A stretch of 20,374 nucleotides of DNA from a virus. The DNA lies in the IMG/VR virus record IMGVR_UViG_3300007535_000024, positions 1 through 20,374 of that record, one strand, 5' to 3'. This document shows, piece after piece, positions 7,201-11,739 of the stretch; position 1 is the first letter of the stretch; each line of letters opens with the position of its first letter. A program made the position numbers and the translations under genes. The notes beneath the pieces were generated by a model. That model saw nothing but the letters and a program-made list of their open reading frames with translations, ran no database searches and was not told the DNA's origin.

Positions 7201-7347
7201 TCAATTCTCATTTAACATTTCATTTTTGTATTTTTTCTTTTTCTTCTTCTTTTCTTTAAGTGTTTCACCATCACCATATATAAGCTGGTCTTTCACTTGT
7301 TTCTTTTTTTGTGGTTTATCCATATAAGGTTTGTTATTATCTATCAT
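7201..7347 (-). CDS. Small Lys-rich protein, 48 residues
   Basis: A short gene with clear start signals: AGGGGAT about 7 nt before ATG 7347, and an ATGA overlap with the preceding stop (7344-7347). The protein is very basic (runs QKKKQ and EKKKKKKKY) with a short GDGET centre. No family was recognised. The stop TGA at 7201-7203 directly borders the gp32 promoter. The T4 counterpart of this position is occupied by small transcription and replication accessory genes, but no similarity is claimed. Confidence 0.65.
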   Translation of the reverse strand: MIDNNKPYMDKPQKKKQVKDQLIYGDGETLKEKKKKKKKYKNEMLNEN

Positions 7348-7898
7348 AAATTATCCCCTAATTTTTTTATATATCTACTATACCTTTTTACAAGTGATTT
7401 CATCTCACTTTCGTTATTATAAATATATGAAAGATATCTCTTGTTTATATTACCATTTGGTATATATCTATTAAATAATAAAAATGATAATAAAACTTTA
7501 TCTATATTATTCTTCATATATTCAATAACAGCAAAAGATGGTTCATTAATATCTTTTAAATCATTTAGTGACTTGATATTAATAGATTTTAAATAAGAAA
7601 AAGACATTTCAATATCATCCTTATTTATTGACTGACGCTTTTTCTTTTTATCTTGTTTAATATATTCTTTAATAATTGAGCTGTTCAGGAATTTTGAATA
7701 ACTGAAAGTTTTCCATAATTTTAAACCACATTTAAAATATTCACGTGGGCATATATTATTCCATTTTGTATTAAACCTATCAGTTAATGATTGAATAATT
7801 TGGAGATTTTCTTCTTTGATCTTTGGAATTTTTTTGACTGGCTTTTGTCCTTTTACTTCTTTAAAATAATTTATAATATCTATTATTTCATAATACAT
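7344..7898 (-). CDS. Possible gp59-like helicase loader (tentative)
   Basis: 184 residues, basic, Ile- and Lys-rich, predicted all-helical. The family could not be recognised with certainty. The C-terminal part (PSFAVIEYMKNNIDKVLLSF, then a Tyr-rich basic end) can be lined up by eye with the C-terminus of T4 gp59, in the order short helix, NI, FxLL and a final Tyr/Lys helix. The gene also sits upstream of the gp32-like gene, as gene 59 does in T4. T4 gp59 is 217 residues and loads the gp41 helicase on gp32-covered DNA. ATG 7898 is chosen because it overlaps the upstream stop as ATGA and has GGTGGGA before it; the frame is open to 7910. It could equally be an unrelated helical protein. Confidence 0.6.
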   Translation of the reverse strand: MYYEIIDIINYFKEVKGQKPVKKIPKIKEENLQIIQSLTDRFNTKWNNICPREYFKCGLKLWKTFSYSKFLNSSIIKEYIKQDKKKKRQSINKDDIEMSFSYLKSINIKSLNDLKDINEPSFAVIEYMKNNIDKVLLSFLLFNRYIPNGNINKRYLSYIYNNESEMKSLVKRYSRYIKKLGDNL

Positions 7899-8503
7899 CA
7901 GTCCCACCAATATAAAACATTTTGTTGAAGGAAATTAAGAACCTTTTCTAAATCTTTATGTTTTTCTTTATCTGCTTGTAACATTATATTAATATATTCT
8001 TTTCTTTCTTGGTTTTTTTCTTCATCTGATAAATGGGATCTTCTATTTCTGATTATATCATCAATGTCTTTGTTAAAGTCAATTATTGTGCCCCATTTCT
8101 TTTCGTGTTCAGTTATATAAGGATCAGCATAATTATCTTTATTAATTCTATCTAATAAAGCAACACAATATTCCATTTGCAAAGCATATTCATCAGCTGG
8201 AACAACCATACCATATTTTCTATATTTTTTGGCATCATTTTTTAGTTTAAATCTAATTAGATTCAAAAAATAATAAGAATCAAACCATTTATCTGACCAT
8301 AAAATACTTTTATATTCCCATGTATTAAGAATAAAATTCATAGGACCATACCAAAAAATATCTTTTAGTCTATTAAACCCTCTACACATTTTAAAATAAA
8401 AACTTTCTATTTTGGTATCATGTATAGCAGGATGATTAAGAAACCAATCTTCAATTTTTTCAAATAAAGAAACTTTCATTTCATATTCAGTTATTTTACT
8501 CAT
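7898..8503 (-). CDS. Hypothetical protein with aromatic-rich N-terminal half
   Basis: 201 residues. The first 90 are rich in Trp, Phe and Tyr (FWYGPMNFILNTWEYKSILWSDKW spans about 50-73), followed by YALQMEYCVALLDRI (106-120) and a charged helical end closing in LYWWD. Proteins of this general pattern are common in large phages, but no function is known to me. There is no clear transmembrane helix. Ribosome site AAAGG lies 8 nt upstream. Its stop overlaps the next start (ATGA), tying it to the gp32-proximal genes. The tRNA-Trp gene ends 15 nt upstream. Confidence 0.7.
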   Translation of the reverse strand: MSKITEYEMKVSLFEKIEDWFLNHPAIHDTKIESFYFKMCRGFNRLKDIFWYGPMNFILNTWEYKSILWSDKWFDSYYFLNLIRFKLKNDAKKYRKYGMVVPADEYALQMEYCVALLDRINKDNYADPYITEHEKKWGTIIDFNKDIDDIIRNRRSHLSDEEKNQERKEYINIMLQADKEKHKDLEKVLNFLQQNVLYWWD

Positions 8504-8517
8504 AATATTACCTTTTA

Positions 8518-8594
8518 TGGCGGGCCATGATGGATTCGAACCACCAACTACTAGATTTGGAGTCTAGCGTTCTTCCAATTAGAACTAATGACCC
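8518..8594 (-). tRNA. tRNA-Trp (CCA)
   Basis: 77 nt including an encoded CCA. Acceptor GGGTCAT pairs with ATGGCCC (one G-U). The anticodon arm CTAGA-CTCCAAA-TCTAG places CCA at 34-36. The T arm GGTGG-TTCGAAT-CCATC is normal and the discriminator base is G. It lies between the genes at 8603-8884 and 7898-8503, 24 nt upstream of a coding start. Confidence 0.93.
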
Positions 8595-8602
8595 TTGAAT
8601 TC

Positions 8603-8884
8603 TTATATCAAAGAAATATTCCATTCATCACATAACATTTCTTTTAATTCACCTTCTTCCGTATCATCAAGATATATATCTATTTCTTCCAATGAAGAAG
8701 AAATAATAGATTCTAATACACTTTTTATAGAATCTTGTTTATTCATTTCTTTTTCTAGCTCTGTTAAATCATCAATATCATCAAAGCTTTCTATTTCAGA
8801 AATCATATTATTGATATCATCTTCATCATATTTATATATAATATGATCATAAGCTGTTTCTATATATTCACCCTCATAGCTCAT
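8603..8884 (-). CDS. Small acidic protein of unknown function
   Basis: 93 residues, strongly acidic (many Asp and Glu, few basic residues), probably helical, with EYIETAYDHIIYKYDEDD near the N-terminus. No family was recognised. Small acidic phage proteins often mimic DNA or bind host enzymes, but nothing specific supports this here. ATG 8884 is chosen because GGGAG is 8 nt upstream; an in-frame GTG at 8893 lies inside that site. It sits inside the tRNA cluster between tRNA-Glu and tRNA-Trp. TATAAATA at 8913-8920, about 30 nt before the start, could be a late promoter. Confidence 0.7.
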   Translation of the reverse strand: MSYEGEYIETAYDHIIYKYDEDDINNMISEIESFDDIDDLTELEKEMNKQDSIKSVLESIISSSLEEIDIYLDDTEEGELKEMLCDEWNISLI

Positions 8885-8912
8885 GATATTCACTCCCTTT
8901 TATCAATTATTT

Positions 8913-8920
8913 TATTTATA
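8913..8920 (-). promoter_or_regulatory. Possible T4-type late promoter core TATAAATA
   Basis: Exact match to the T4 late -10 sequence, 29 nt upstream of ATG 8884, which is the usual distance. In DNA this AT-rich several chance matches per strand are expected, so position is the main support. Confidence 0.3.
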
Positions 8921-8936
8921 AAGAAGAATAGAAAAG

Positions 8937-9012
8937 TGGTGATCCTACCGGGGCTCGAACCCGGAACATAAGATTGAAAGTCTTATATCTTAACCATTTA
9001 GACGATAGGATC
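8937..9012 (-). tRNA. tRNA-Glu (UUC)
   Basis: 76 nt with encoded CCA. Acceptor GATCCTA pairs perfectly with TAGGATC and the discriminator is A. Anticodon arm TAAGA-CTTTCAA-TCTTA gives TTC. T arm CCGGG-TTCGAGC-CCCGG is perfect. Confidence 0.95.
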
Positions 9013-9017
9013 ATTTT

Positions 9018-9093
9018 TGGTACTCCGGGAGGGAATCGAACCCCCAACTGATCGATTATGAGTCGATGGCTCTTCCAATTGAACTACCGGAGT
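9018..9093 (-). tRNA. tRNA with CAU anticodon (elongator Met or Ile2)
   Basis: 76 nt with encoded CCA. Acceptor ACTCCGG/CCGGAGT, discriminator A. Anticodon arm ATCGA-CTCATAA-TCGAT. The first pair is A-T, so it lacks the initiator mismatch. CAU tRNAs may be elongator Met or Ile2 with lysidine at C34. Because a tRNA-Ile(UAU) is also encoded, Met is somewhat more likely. Confidence 0.9.
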
Positions 9094-9096
9094 ATA

Positions 9097-9171
9097 TGGT
9101 GGGAATAATCGGACTTGAACCAATAACCTATGCCTTATCAAGACAGTGCTCTACCATTGAGCTATATTCCC
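9097..9171 (-). tRNA. tRNA-Ile (GAU)
   Basis: 75 nt with encoded CCA. Acceptor GGGAATA/TATTCCC, discriminator A. Anticodon loop TTGATAA gives GAT. The anticodon stem CTGTC/GGCAT has a C-U mismatch at the top and one G-U. It is separated from the next tRNA by only 3 nt, so the two are clearly cut from one transcript. Confidence 0.9.
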
Positions 9172-9326
9172 TTTTCTATTTAATTTTTCTACCTTTTATC
9201 CATCAAGAATTTTCTCACCCTTTTAATAAAATTAAATAGTGCATTTTTAAACCTTACTCCTCAAAAATGTTTAGTCCTTTATATAATATTTATATAAAGT
9301 ATCGAACATTTTTAAGAAGCAAGAAG
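9172..9326 (-). other. 155-nt spacer in the tRNA cluster with hairpin and weak promoter
   Basis: No convincing reading frame. It holds a long imperfect hairpin (9263-9313): an outer 9-bp arm AAAAATGTT/AACATTTTT and an inner 9-bp arm CTTTATATA/TATATAAAG separated by an internal loop. This may be a terminator or processing site after tRNA-Asn. Nearer tRNA-Ile, TTGATG (9206-9201), 18 nt and TAAATA (9182-9177) form a weak promoter candidate. Confidence 0.4.
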
Positions 9327-9402
9327 TGGCTCCTAGTGAAGGACTTGAACCTTCAACTTCCTGGTTAACAGCCAGGCGTTCTGCCAATTGAACTAACTAG
9401 GA
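9327..9402 (-). tRNA. tRNA-Asn (GUU)
   Basis: 76 nt with encoded CCA. Acceptor TCCTAGT/ACTAGGA, discriminator G as usual for Asn. Anticodon arm CCTGG-CTGTTAA-CCAGG gives GTT. T arm GAAGG-TTCAAGT-CCTTC is perfect. Confidence 0.95.
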
Positions 9403-9410
9403 TTATTCTA

Positions 9411-9487
9411 TGGTTGGATCCATGGGGCTTAAACCCATAATCTACTGATTAAAAGTCAGTTGCATTATCCATTTATGCTAGGATCCA
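9411..9487 (-). tRNA. tRNA-Lys (UUU)
   Basis: 77 nt with encoded CCA. Acceptor TGGATCC/GGATCCA, discriminator A. Anticodon arm ACTGA-CTTTTAA-TCAGT gives TTT. Two oddities: the acceptor begins with U1-A72, and the T loop is TTTAAGC, with U in place of the nearly universal C56, which would turn the G19-C56 tertiary pair into a wobble. It is still foldable throughout. Confidence 0.88.
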
Positions 9488-9494
9488 ATATATT

Positions 9495-9570
9495 TGGTAG
9501 TCCTGGATGGAATTGAACCATCACTCACACAATTATAAGTTGTGCGCTTTACCATTTAAGCTACAGGACT
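9495..9570 (-). tRNA. tRNA-Ile (UAU)
   Basis: 76 nt with encoded CCA. Acceptor AGTCCTG/CAGGACT, discriminator A. Anticodon arm CACAA-CTTATAA-TTGTG places TAT at 34-36, which reads AUA directly. Most bacteria read AUA with a lysidine-modified CAU tRNA instead, so this isoacceptor is uncommon. AUA is very frequent in the genes of this window. Confidence 0.9.
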
Positions 9571-9578
9571 ATATTTTT

Positions 9579-9668
9579 TGGTGAAGGGTGATGGAATTGA
9601 ACCACTCGTCAACCACCTAGATTGTTTTACGACCAGAGTTTTACAGACTCCTACCAGGAACACCCCCC
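9579..9668 (-). tRNA. tRNA-Tyr (GUA), irregular class II fold
   Basis: 90 nt with encoded CCA and the long variable region of class II tRNAs. Acceptor GGGGGGT pairs with ACCCTTC through two G-U pairs; discriminator A. Loop CTGTAAA gives GTA. The D arm is unusually short (TCC-TGGTA-GGA) and its right side competes with the anticodon stem. The first T-stem pair is mismatched. GTAAAAC occurs in the anticodon loop and again in the variable region. It may be functional but degenerate. Confidence 0.7.
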
Positions 9669-9671
9669 ATG

Positions 9672-9718
9672 TTTTTAACTTATAATATCATAATCTTGTT
9701 TCTTTGTCAATGTTTTTA
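9672..9718 (-). repeat. Direct repeat copy 1 (promoter-bearing)
   Basis: This 47-nt segment recurs at 9800-9846 with a single difference (C9708 versus T9836, inside the -35). The two copies are 128 nt apart and flank the tRNA-Ala gene, implying a duplication of a promoter-plus-tRNA unit. Confidence 0.9.
9682..9710 (-). promoter_or_regulatory. Strong extended -10 promoter before tRNA-Tyr
   Basis: Minus strand TTGACA (9710-9705), 17 nt, TG-A-TATTAT (-10 at 9687-9682). It has a perfect -35, ideal spacing and an extended -10. Transcription would start about 7 nt before the tRNA-Tyr 5' end. Confidence 0.85.
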
Positions 9719-9720
9719 TT

Positions 9721-9794
9721 TGGTGGAGACTAAGAGAATCGAACTCTTATTTCTGACTTGCAAAACCAGTGTAATCCCGTTATACTAAGCCCCC
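9721..9794 (-). tRNA. tRNA-Ala (UGC)
   Basis: 74 nt with encoded CCA. Acceptor GGGGGCT pairs with AGTCTCC, including a G3-U70 wobble, the identity element for alanyl-tRNA synthetase. Anticodon loop TTTGCAA gives TGC. The anticodon stem has two G-T pairs next to the loop. Discriminator A. Confidence 0.9.
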
Positions 9795-9799
9795 TCATA

Positions 9800-9846
9800 T
9801 TTTTAACTTATAATATCATAATCTTGTTTCTTTGTTAATGTTTTTA
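9800..9846 (-). repeat. Direct repeat copy 2 (promoter-bearing)
   Basis: Second copy of the repeat at 9672-9718, 46 of 47 positions identical, located between tRNA-Gly and tRNA-Ala. Confidence 0.9.
9810..9838 (-). promoter_or_regulatory. Extended -10 promoter before tRNA-Ala
   Basis: Minus strand TTAACA (9838-9833), 17 nt, TG-A-TATTAT (9815-9810). It is identical to the tRNA-Tyr promoter except for one base in the -35, which should make it somewhat weaker. The start would fall about 9 nt before tRNA-Ala. Confidence 0.8.
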
Positions 9847-9849
9847 ATT

Positions 9850-9923
9850 TGGAGAGGATAAAGGGAATCGAACCCTTATCTACTGGGTGGAAACCAGTTA
9901 TATTACCGTTATACTATACCCTC
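9850..9923 (-). tRNA. tRNA-Gly (UCC)
   Basis: 74 nt with encoded CCA. Acceptor GAGGGTA/TATCCTC (one G-U), discriminator U as in bacterial tRNA-Gly. Anticodon arm ACTGG-TTTCCAC-CCAGT gives TCC. It is the first tRNA after the hairpin at 9932-9967. Confidence 0.93.
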
Positions 9924-9931
9924 TAAAACAA

Positions 9932-9967
9932 AAAAGGTTGAAAAATCTTTTTGATCTTCAACCTTTT
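9932..9967 (-). terminator. Hairpin terminator before the tRNA-Gly gene
   Basis: An 11-bp inverted repeat (9932-9942 with 9957-9967, core AGGTTGAA/TTCAACCT) with a 14-nt loop that can add ATC/GAT pairs. On the minus strand it is followed by a T run. It would stop transcripts of the small genes upstream just before tRNA-Gly. Confidence 0.7.
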
Positions 9968-9999
9968 ATAATTTTATTCATTATTTAAAAGATATCAGA

Positions 10000-10083
10000 T
10001 CATAGAATTATTCCTTTATAATTGCCCGCAATTATAGCATTGCTTTTTTCATAATTAATAATATATCTTTTTTGTTTTTTCAT
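10000..10083 (-). CDS. Possible 27-residue protein
   Basis: ATG 10083 to TGA 10000-10002. It encodes a basic N-terminus (MKKQKRYIINYEK) followed by a short neutral end. TAGGAAA lies about 9 nt upstream, which is acceptable but not strong. It lies 44 nt downstream of the 30-residue gene at 10128-10220 and upstream of the terminator at 9932-9967. No family is known; it may be a chance frame. Confidence 0.4.
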   Translation of the reverse strand: MKKQKRYIINYEKSNAIIAGNYKGIIL

Positions 10084-10127
10084 TGTAAGTGTTTTCCTAA
10101 ATTTAACTTTTAAATAATGAATATATT

Positions 10128-10220
10128 TTATTTACCTCTAGATGATTTACAACCACCTCTGCCTTTATTACTTCTATTACCTTTTCCAGATCCGTCTTTT
10201 TTTGGTGTTCCTTTTGGCAT
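10128..10220 (-). CDS. 30-residue Gly/Lys/Arg-rich small protein
   Basis: ATG 10220 with AAAGGAAT upstream. The protein begins MPKGTPKKDGSGKG and ends with GRGGCKSSRGK: one Cys, no hydrophobic core, very basic. Short proteins of this composition are, as far as I recall, frequent in large phage genomes, but their role is not known to me. A TATAAATA element lies at 10240-10247, about 20 nt before the start. It is transcribed toward tRNA-Gly and sits between two tRNA genes. Confidence 0.65.
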   Translation of the reverse strand: MPKGTPKKDGSGKGNRSNKGRGGCKSSRGK

Positions 10221-10239
10221 AATATTTATTCCTTTTTGT

Positions 10240-10247
10240 TATTTATA
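10240..10247 (-). promoter_or_regulatory. Possible T4-type late promoter core TATAAATA
   Basis: Exact T4 late -10 sequence between tRNA-Met and the small gene at 10128-10220, 19 nt upstream of its ATG. It is close for a promoter and a chance match is possible at this base composition. Confidence 0.3.
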
Positions 10248-10274
10248 TTCTATAATAAATATTTTTATAAATTT

Positions 10275-10351
10275 TGGGAGCGGGGGAGGGATTCGAACCC
10301 TCGACCACAAGGATATGAGCCTTGTAAGCTAACCACTGCTATCACCCCGCT
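10275..10351 (-). tRNA. tRNA with CAU anticodon, initiator-like Met
   Basis: 77 nt with encoded CCA. Acceptor AGCGGGG/CCCCGCT, discriminator C. Anticodon arm CAAGG-CTCATAT-CCTTG. The acceptor and the GGTCG and GGTTC segments closely resemble E. coli initiator tRNA. However, the C1-A72 mismatch is replaced by a weak A-U pair, and only two of the three G-C pairs next to the anticodon loop are present. The D stem is short. It could be an initiator or an elongator. Its 5' end abuts the MazG-like stop codon. Confidence 0.85.
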
Positions 10352-10675
10352 TTAATTTTTTTCTACCCATTTTAATACTATGTTTTTTTCAAAACCACCA
10401 CGTTTTTGTCTTTTATTTATCATCTTTTCAAGGATTTCTATTGGTTCTATGCAATCATGTGACATTATTTTTAATATAACTTCCATCACATCACATAACT
10501 CTTCTATAGTATTATTATTTATATACTCCGTCACTTCCTCTAATAGTTTATTTTTAAGAAATTTATTTAATGTATTAAAATCATCAACTATTTCTGTTTC
10601 AAATTCCAATTCTTTTGATTTTAAGATTTCTGGTATATTATCTCTTACTAATTTATTATAAGTAATACGTGCCAT
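10352..10675 (-). CDS. MazG-like nucleotide pyrophosphohydrolase
   Basis: 107 residues. Belongs to the all-alpha NTP pyrophosphohydrolase / phosphoribosyl-ATP pyrophosphohydrolase-like group. The start ITYNKLVRDNIPEIL is typical. LLEEVTEYI supplies the EExxE metal-binding motif, and about 10 residues later EELCDVMEVI supplies ExxD. Such enzymes hydrolyse nucleoside triphosphates to monophosphates, and phage versions may clear damaged or regulatory nucleotides. ATG 10675 fits homologue starts and has GGAT 4 nt upstream; an ATG at 10684 is the alternative, without a visible ribosome site. The start overlaps the small gene at 10656-10817 by 20 nt, suggesting coupled translation. Confidence 0.85.
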   Translation of the reverse strand: MARITYNKLVRDNIPEILKSKELEFETEIVDDFNTLNKFLKNKLLEEVTEYINNNTIEELCDVMEVILKIMSHDCIEPIEILEKMINKRQKRGGFEKNIVLKWVEKN

Positions 10676-10817
10676 GATATCCATTATTGATATTTATCAT
10701 ATCATAAGAAAAATTTTCATTATTATCATATTCCTGATAAAGAATATAATTATCAACATCAGAGTAATCATTCTCATCCCATGCATCAGAGAACTTATTA
10801 TAATCTTCAATTTTCAT
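10656..10817 (-). CDS. Small acidic protein, 53 residues
   Basis: ATG 10817 follows a near-perfect ribosome site (AAGGAGG, 5 nt spacing) and sits 41 nt downstream of a consensus promoter at 10858-10886. The protein is acidic and rich in Tyr, Asn and Asp (MKIEDYNKFSDAWDENDY at the start). No family was recognised. It ends within the MazG-like gene in another frame (20-nt overlap), a typical phage gene junction. The excellent start signals make it likely to be translated. Confidence 0.65.
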   Translation of the reverse strand: MKIEDYNKFSDAWDENDYSDVDNYILYQEYDNNENFSYDMININNGYHGTYYL

Positions 10818-10857
10818 AAAAACCTCCTTATTTAAAGAATTGTTATTTTATAAACCA

Positions 10858-10886
10858 ATAATACATCATTTTTACATCTTTGTCAA
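10858..10886 (-). promoter_or_regulatory. Sigma-70 promoter for the MazG-like / tRNA-Met unit
   Basis: Minus strand TTGACA (10886-10881), 17 nt, TATTAT (10863-10858). Its -35 lies inside the last codons of the RNA ligase gene. It should drive the small gene, the MazG-like gene, tRNA-Met and small genes down to the terminator at 9932-9967. Confidence 0.8.
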
Positions 10887-11486
10887 CTTATTTTTTATAA
10901 TTTTTTGATGCATCCAATGTTTATCAGTTTTAACATGGTTTTTCCTAACAAATTTTGCAACTGATTTTTGAAAATCACTTATTAAAAAACTATCAGATAA
11001 TCTAATAACATATCCTTCCATATTATTATTAAATAATTTTTTAATTTTATCTTTATTATAAAGACCTTTATATAATAATGGAACAGTATTAATGTTAATA
11101 TTTGAACAAAAATTTTCGGTGTCATCCCATGATAAACATTTATCATTCAACCATACTGAAAAACATAAAAAATATGATTCAAGATTATTATAATATATAC
11201 TATGTTTTGCATAAAGATTCTCACCACAAATTCTAAAATTATTAGGTATCAAATATTTAATATTGCTCCATATATTCTTAACATAATGTCTTGATTCATG
11301 GTCAGCACTAGAAAGACTTCTGCTATGTATATAATTATTATACATAGTAGTATTTTCACCATCCATTTTTTCAGTAACAACTACTTTTTTATTGTTAAAA
11401 AATGAATCATCATATAACTTTACATCATCTAAAGTTATCCCCTTTGACCATGGCAAATGTGTTGTTTTTGGATATTTATATAGCAT
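10872..11486 (-). CDS. RNA ligase (Rnl2-like nucleotidyltransferase), compact
   Basis: 204 residues. Seals RNA nicks through an enzyme-adenylate. Motif I is K40-MDGENTT (Lys40 the adenylated residue), motif III is GEN (88-90), IIIa is YFLCFSVW (105-112), motif IV is E157-GYVIRL and motif V is K178-FVRKNH. Together these match the RNA_ligase family of T4 Rnl2. T4 Rnl2 is about 334 residues; here nearly all of the C-terminal helical domain is missing, so it is a minimal catalytic module. Near a large tRNA cluster, repair of cleaved tRNAs is a reasonable inference, but no polynucleotide kinase is seen. The ATG overlaps the previous gene by 11 nt. Confidence 0.88.
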   Translation of the reverse strand: MLYKYPKTTHLPWSKGITLDDVKLYDDSFFNNKKVVVTEKMDGENTTMYNNYIHSRSLSSADHESRHYVKNIWSNIKYLIPNNFRICGENLYAKHSIYYNNLESYFLCFSVWLNDKCLSWDDTENFCSNININTVPLLYKGLYNKDKIKKLFNNNMEGYVIRLSDSFLISDFQKSVAKFVRKNHVKTDKHWMHQKIIKNKLTKM

Positions 11487-11727
11487 AATTTTTATCAGTT
11501 TTTATTCTTGTTAAAGACTCAGAATATAATTTAGTATTGTAAGAGTATATATTGTTTTCATGAGGTATATTATTTTTAAAGGTTATCTTTTTATTTAACA
11601 TCTCTATATATTTATCAATATATATTTCAGCGTATGCACTAGCAAAAAAAACTTGATCTAACGTTATACAAGATTCATATGTTTTTTTAATCCTTGTTAA
11701 AAGATGCCCTATATTAATATCATTCAT
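11476..11727 (-). CDS. Hypothetical protein, 83 residues
   Basis: Short protein with a helical first half (GHLLTRIKKTYESCITLDQVFFASAYAEIYIDKY is about 7-41) and a polar, Asn- and Tyr-rich second half. No family was recognised. AAGGAT lies just upstream of ATG 11727. It starts 12 nt after the glycosyltransferase stop and overlaps the RNA ligase start, so the three are probably on one transcript. Confidence 0.6.
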   Translation of the reverse strand: MNDINIGHLLTRIKKTYESCITLDQVFFASAYAEIYIDKYIEMLNKKITFKNNIPHENNIYSYNTKLYSESLTRIKTDKNYAI

Positions 11728-11739
11728 TTTAAAAATCCT

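Noticed and set aside
10117-10332. Plus-strand 71-residue frame rich in Leu and Pro
   Set aside because: It runs antisense through a small gene and a tRNA gene and has no ribosome site.
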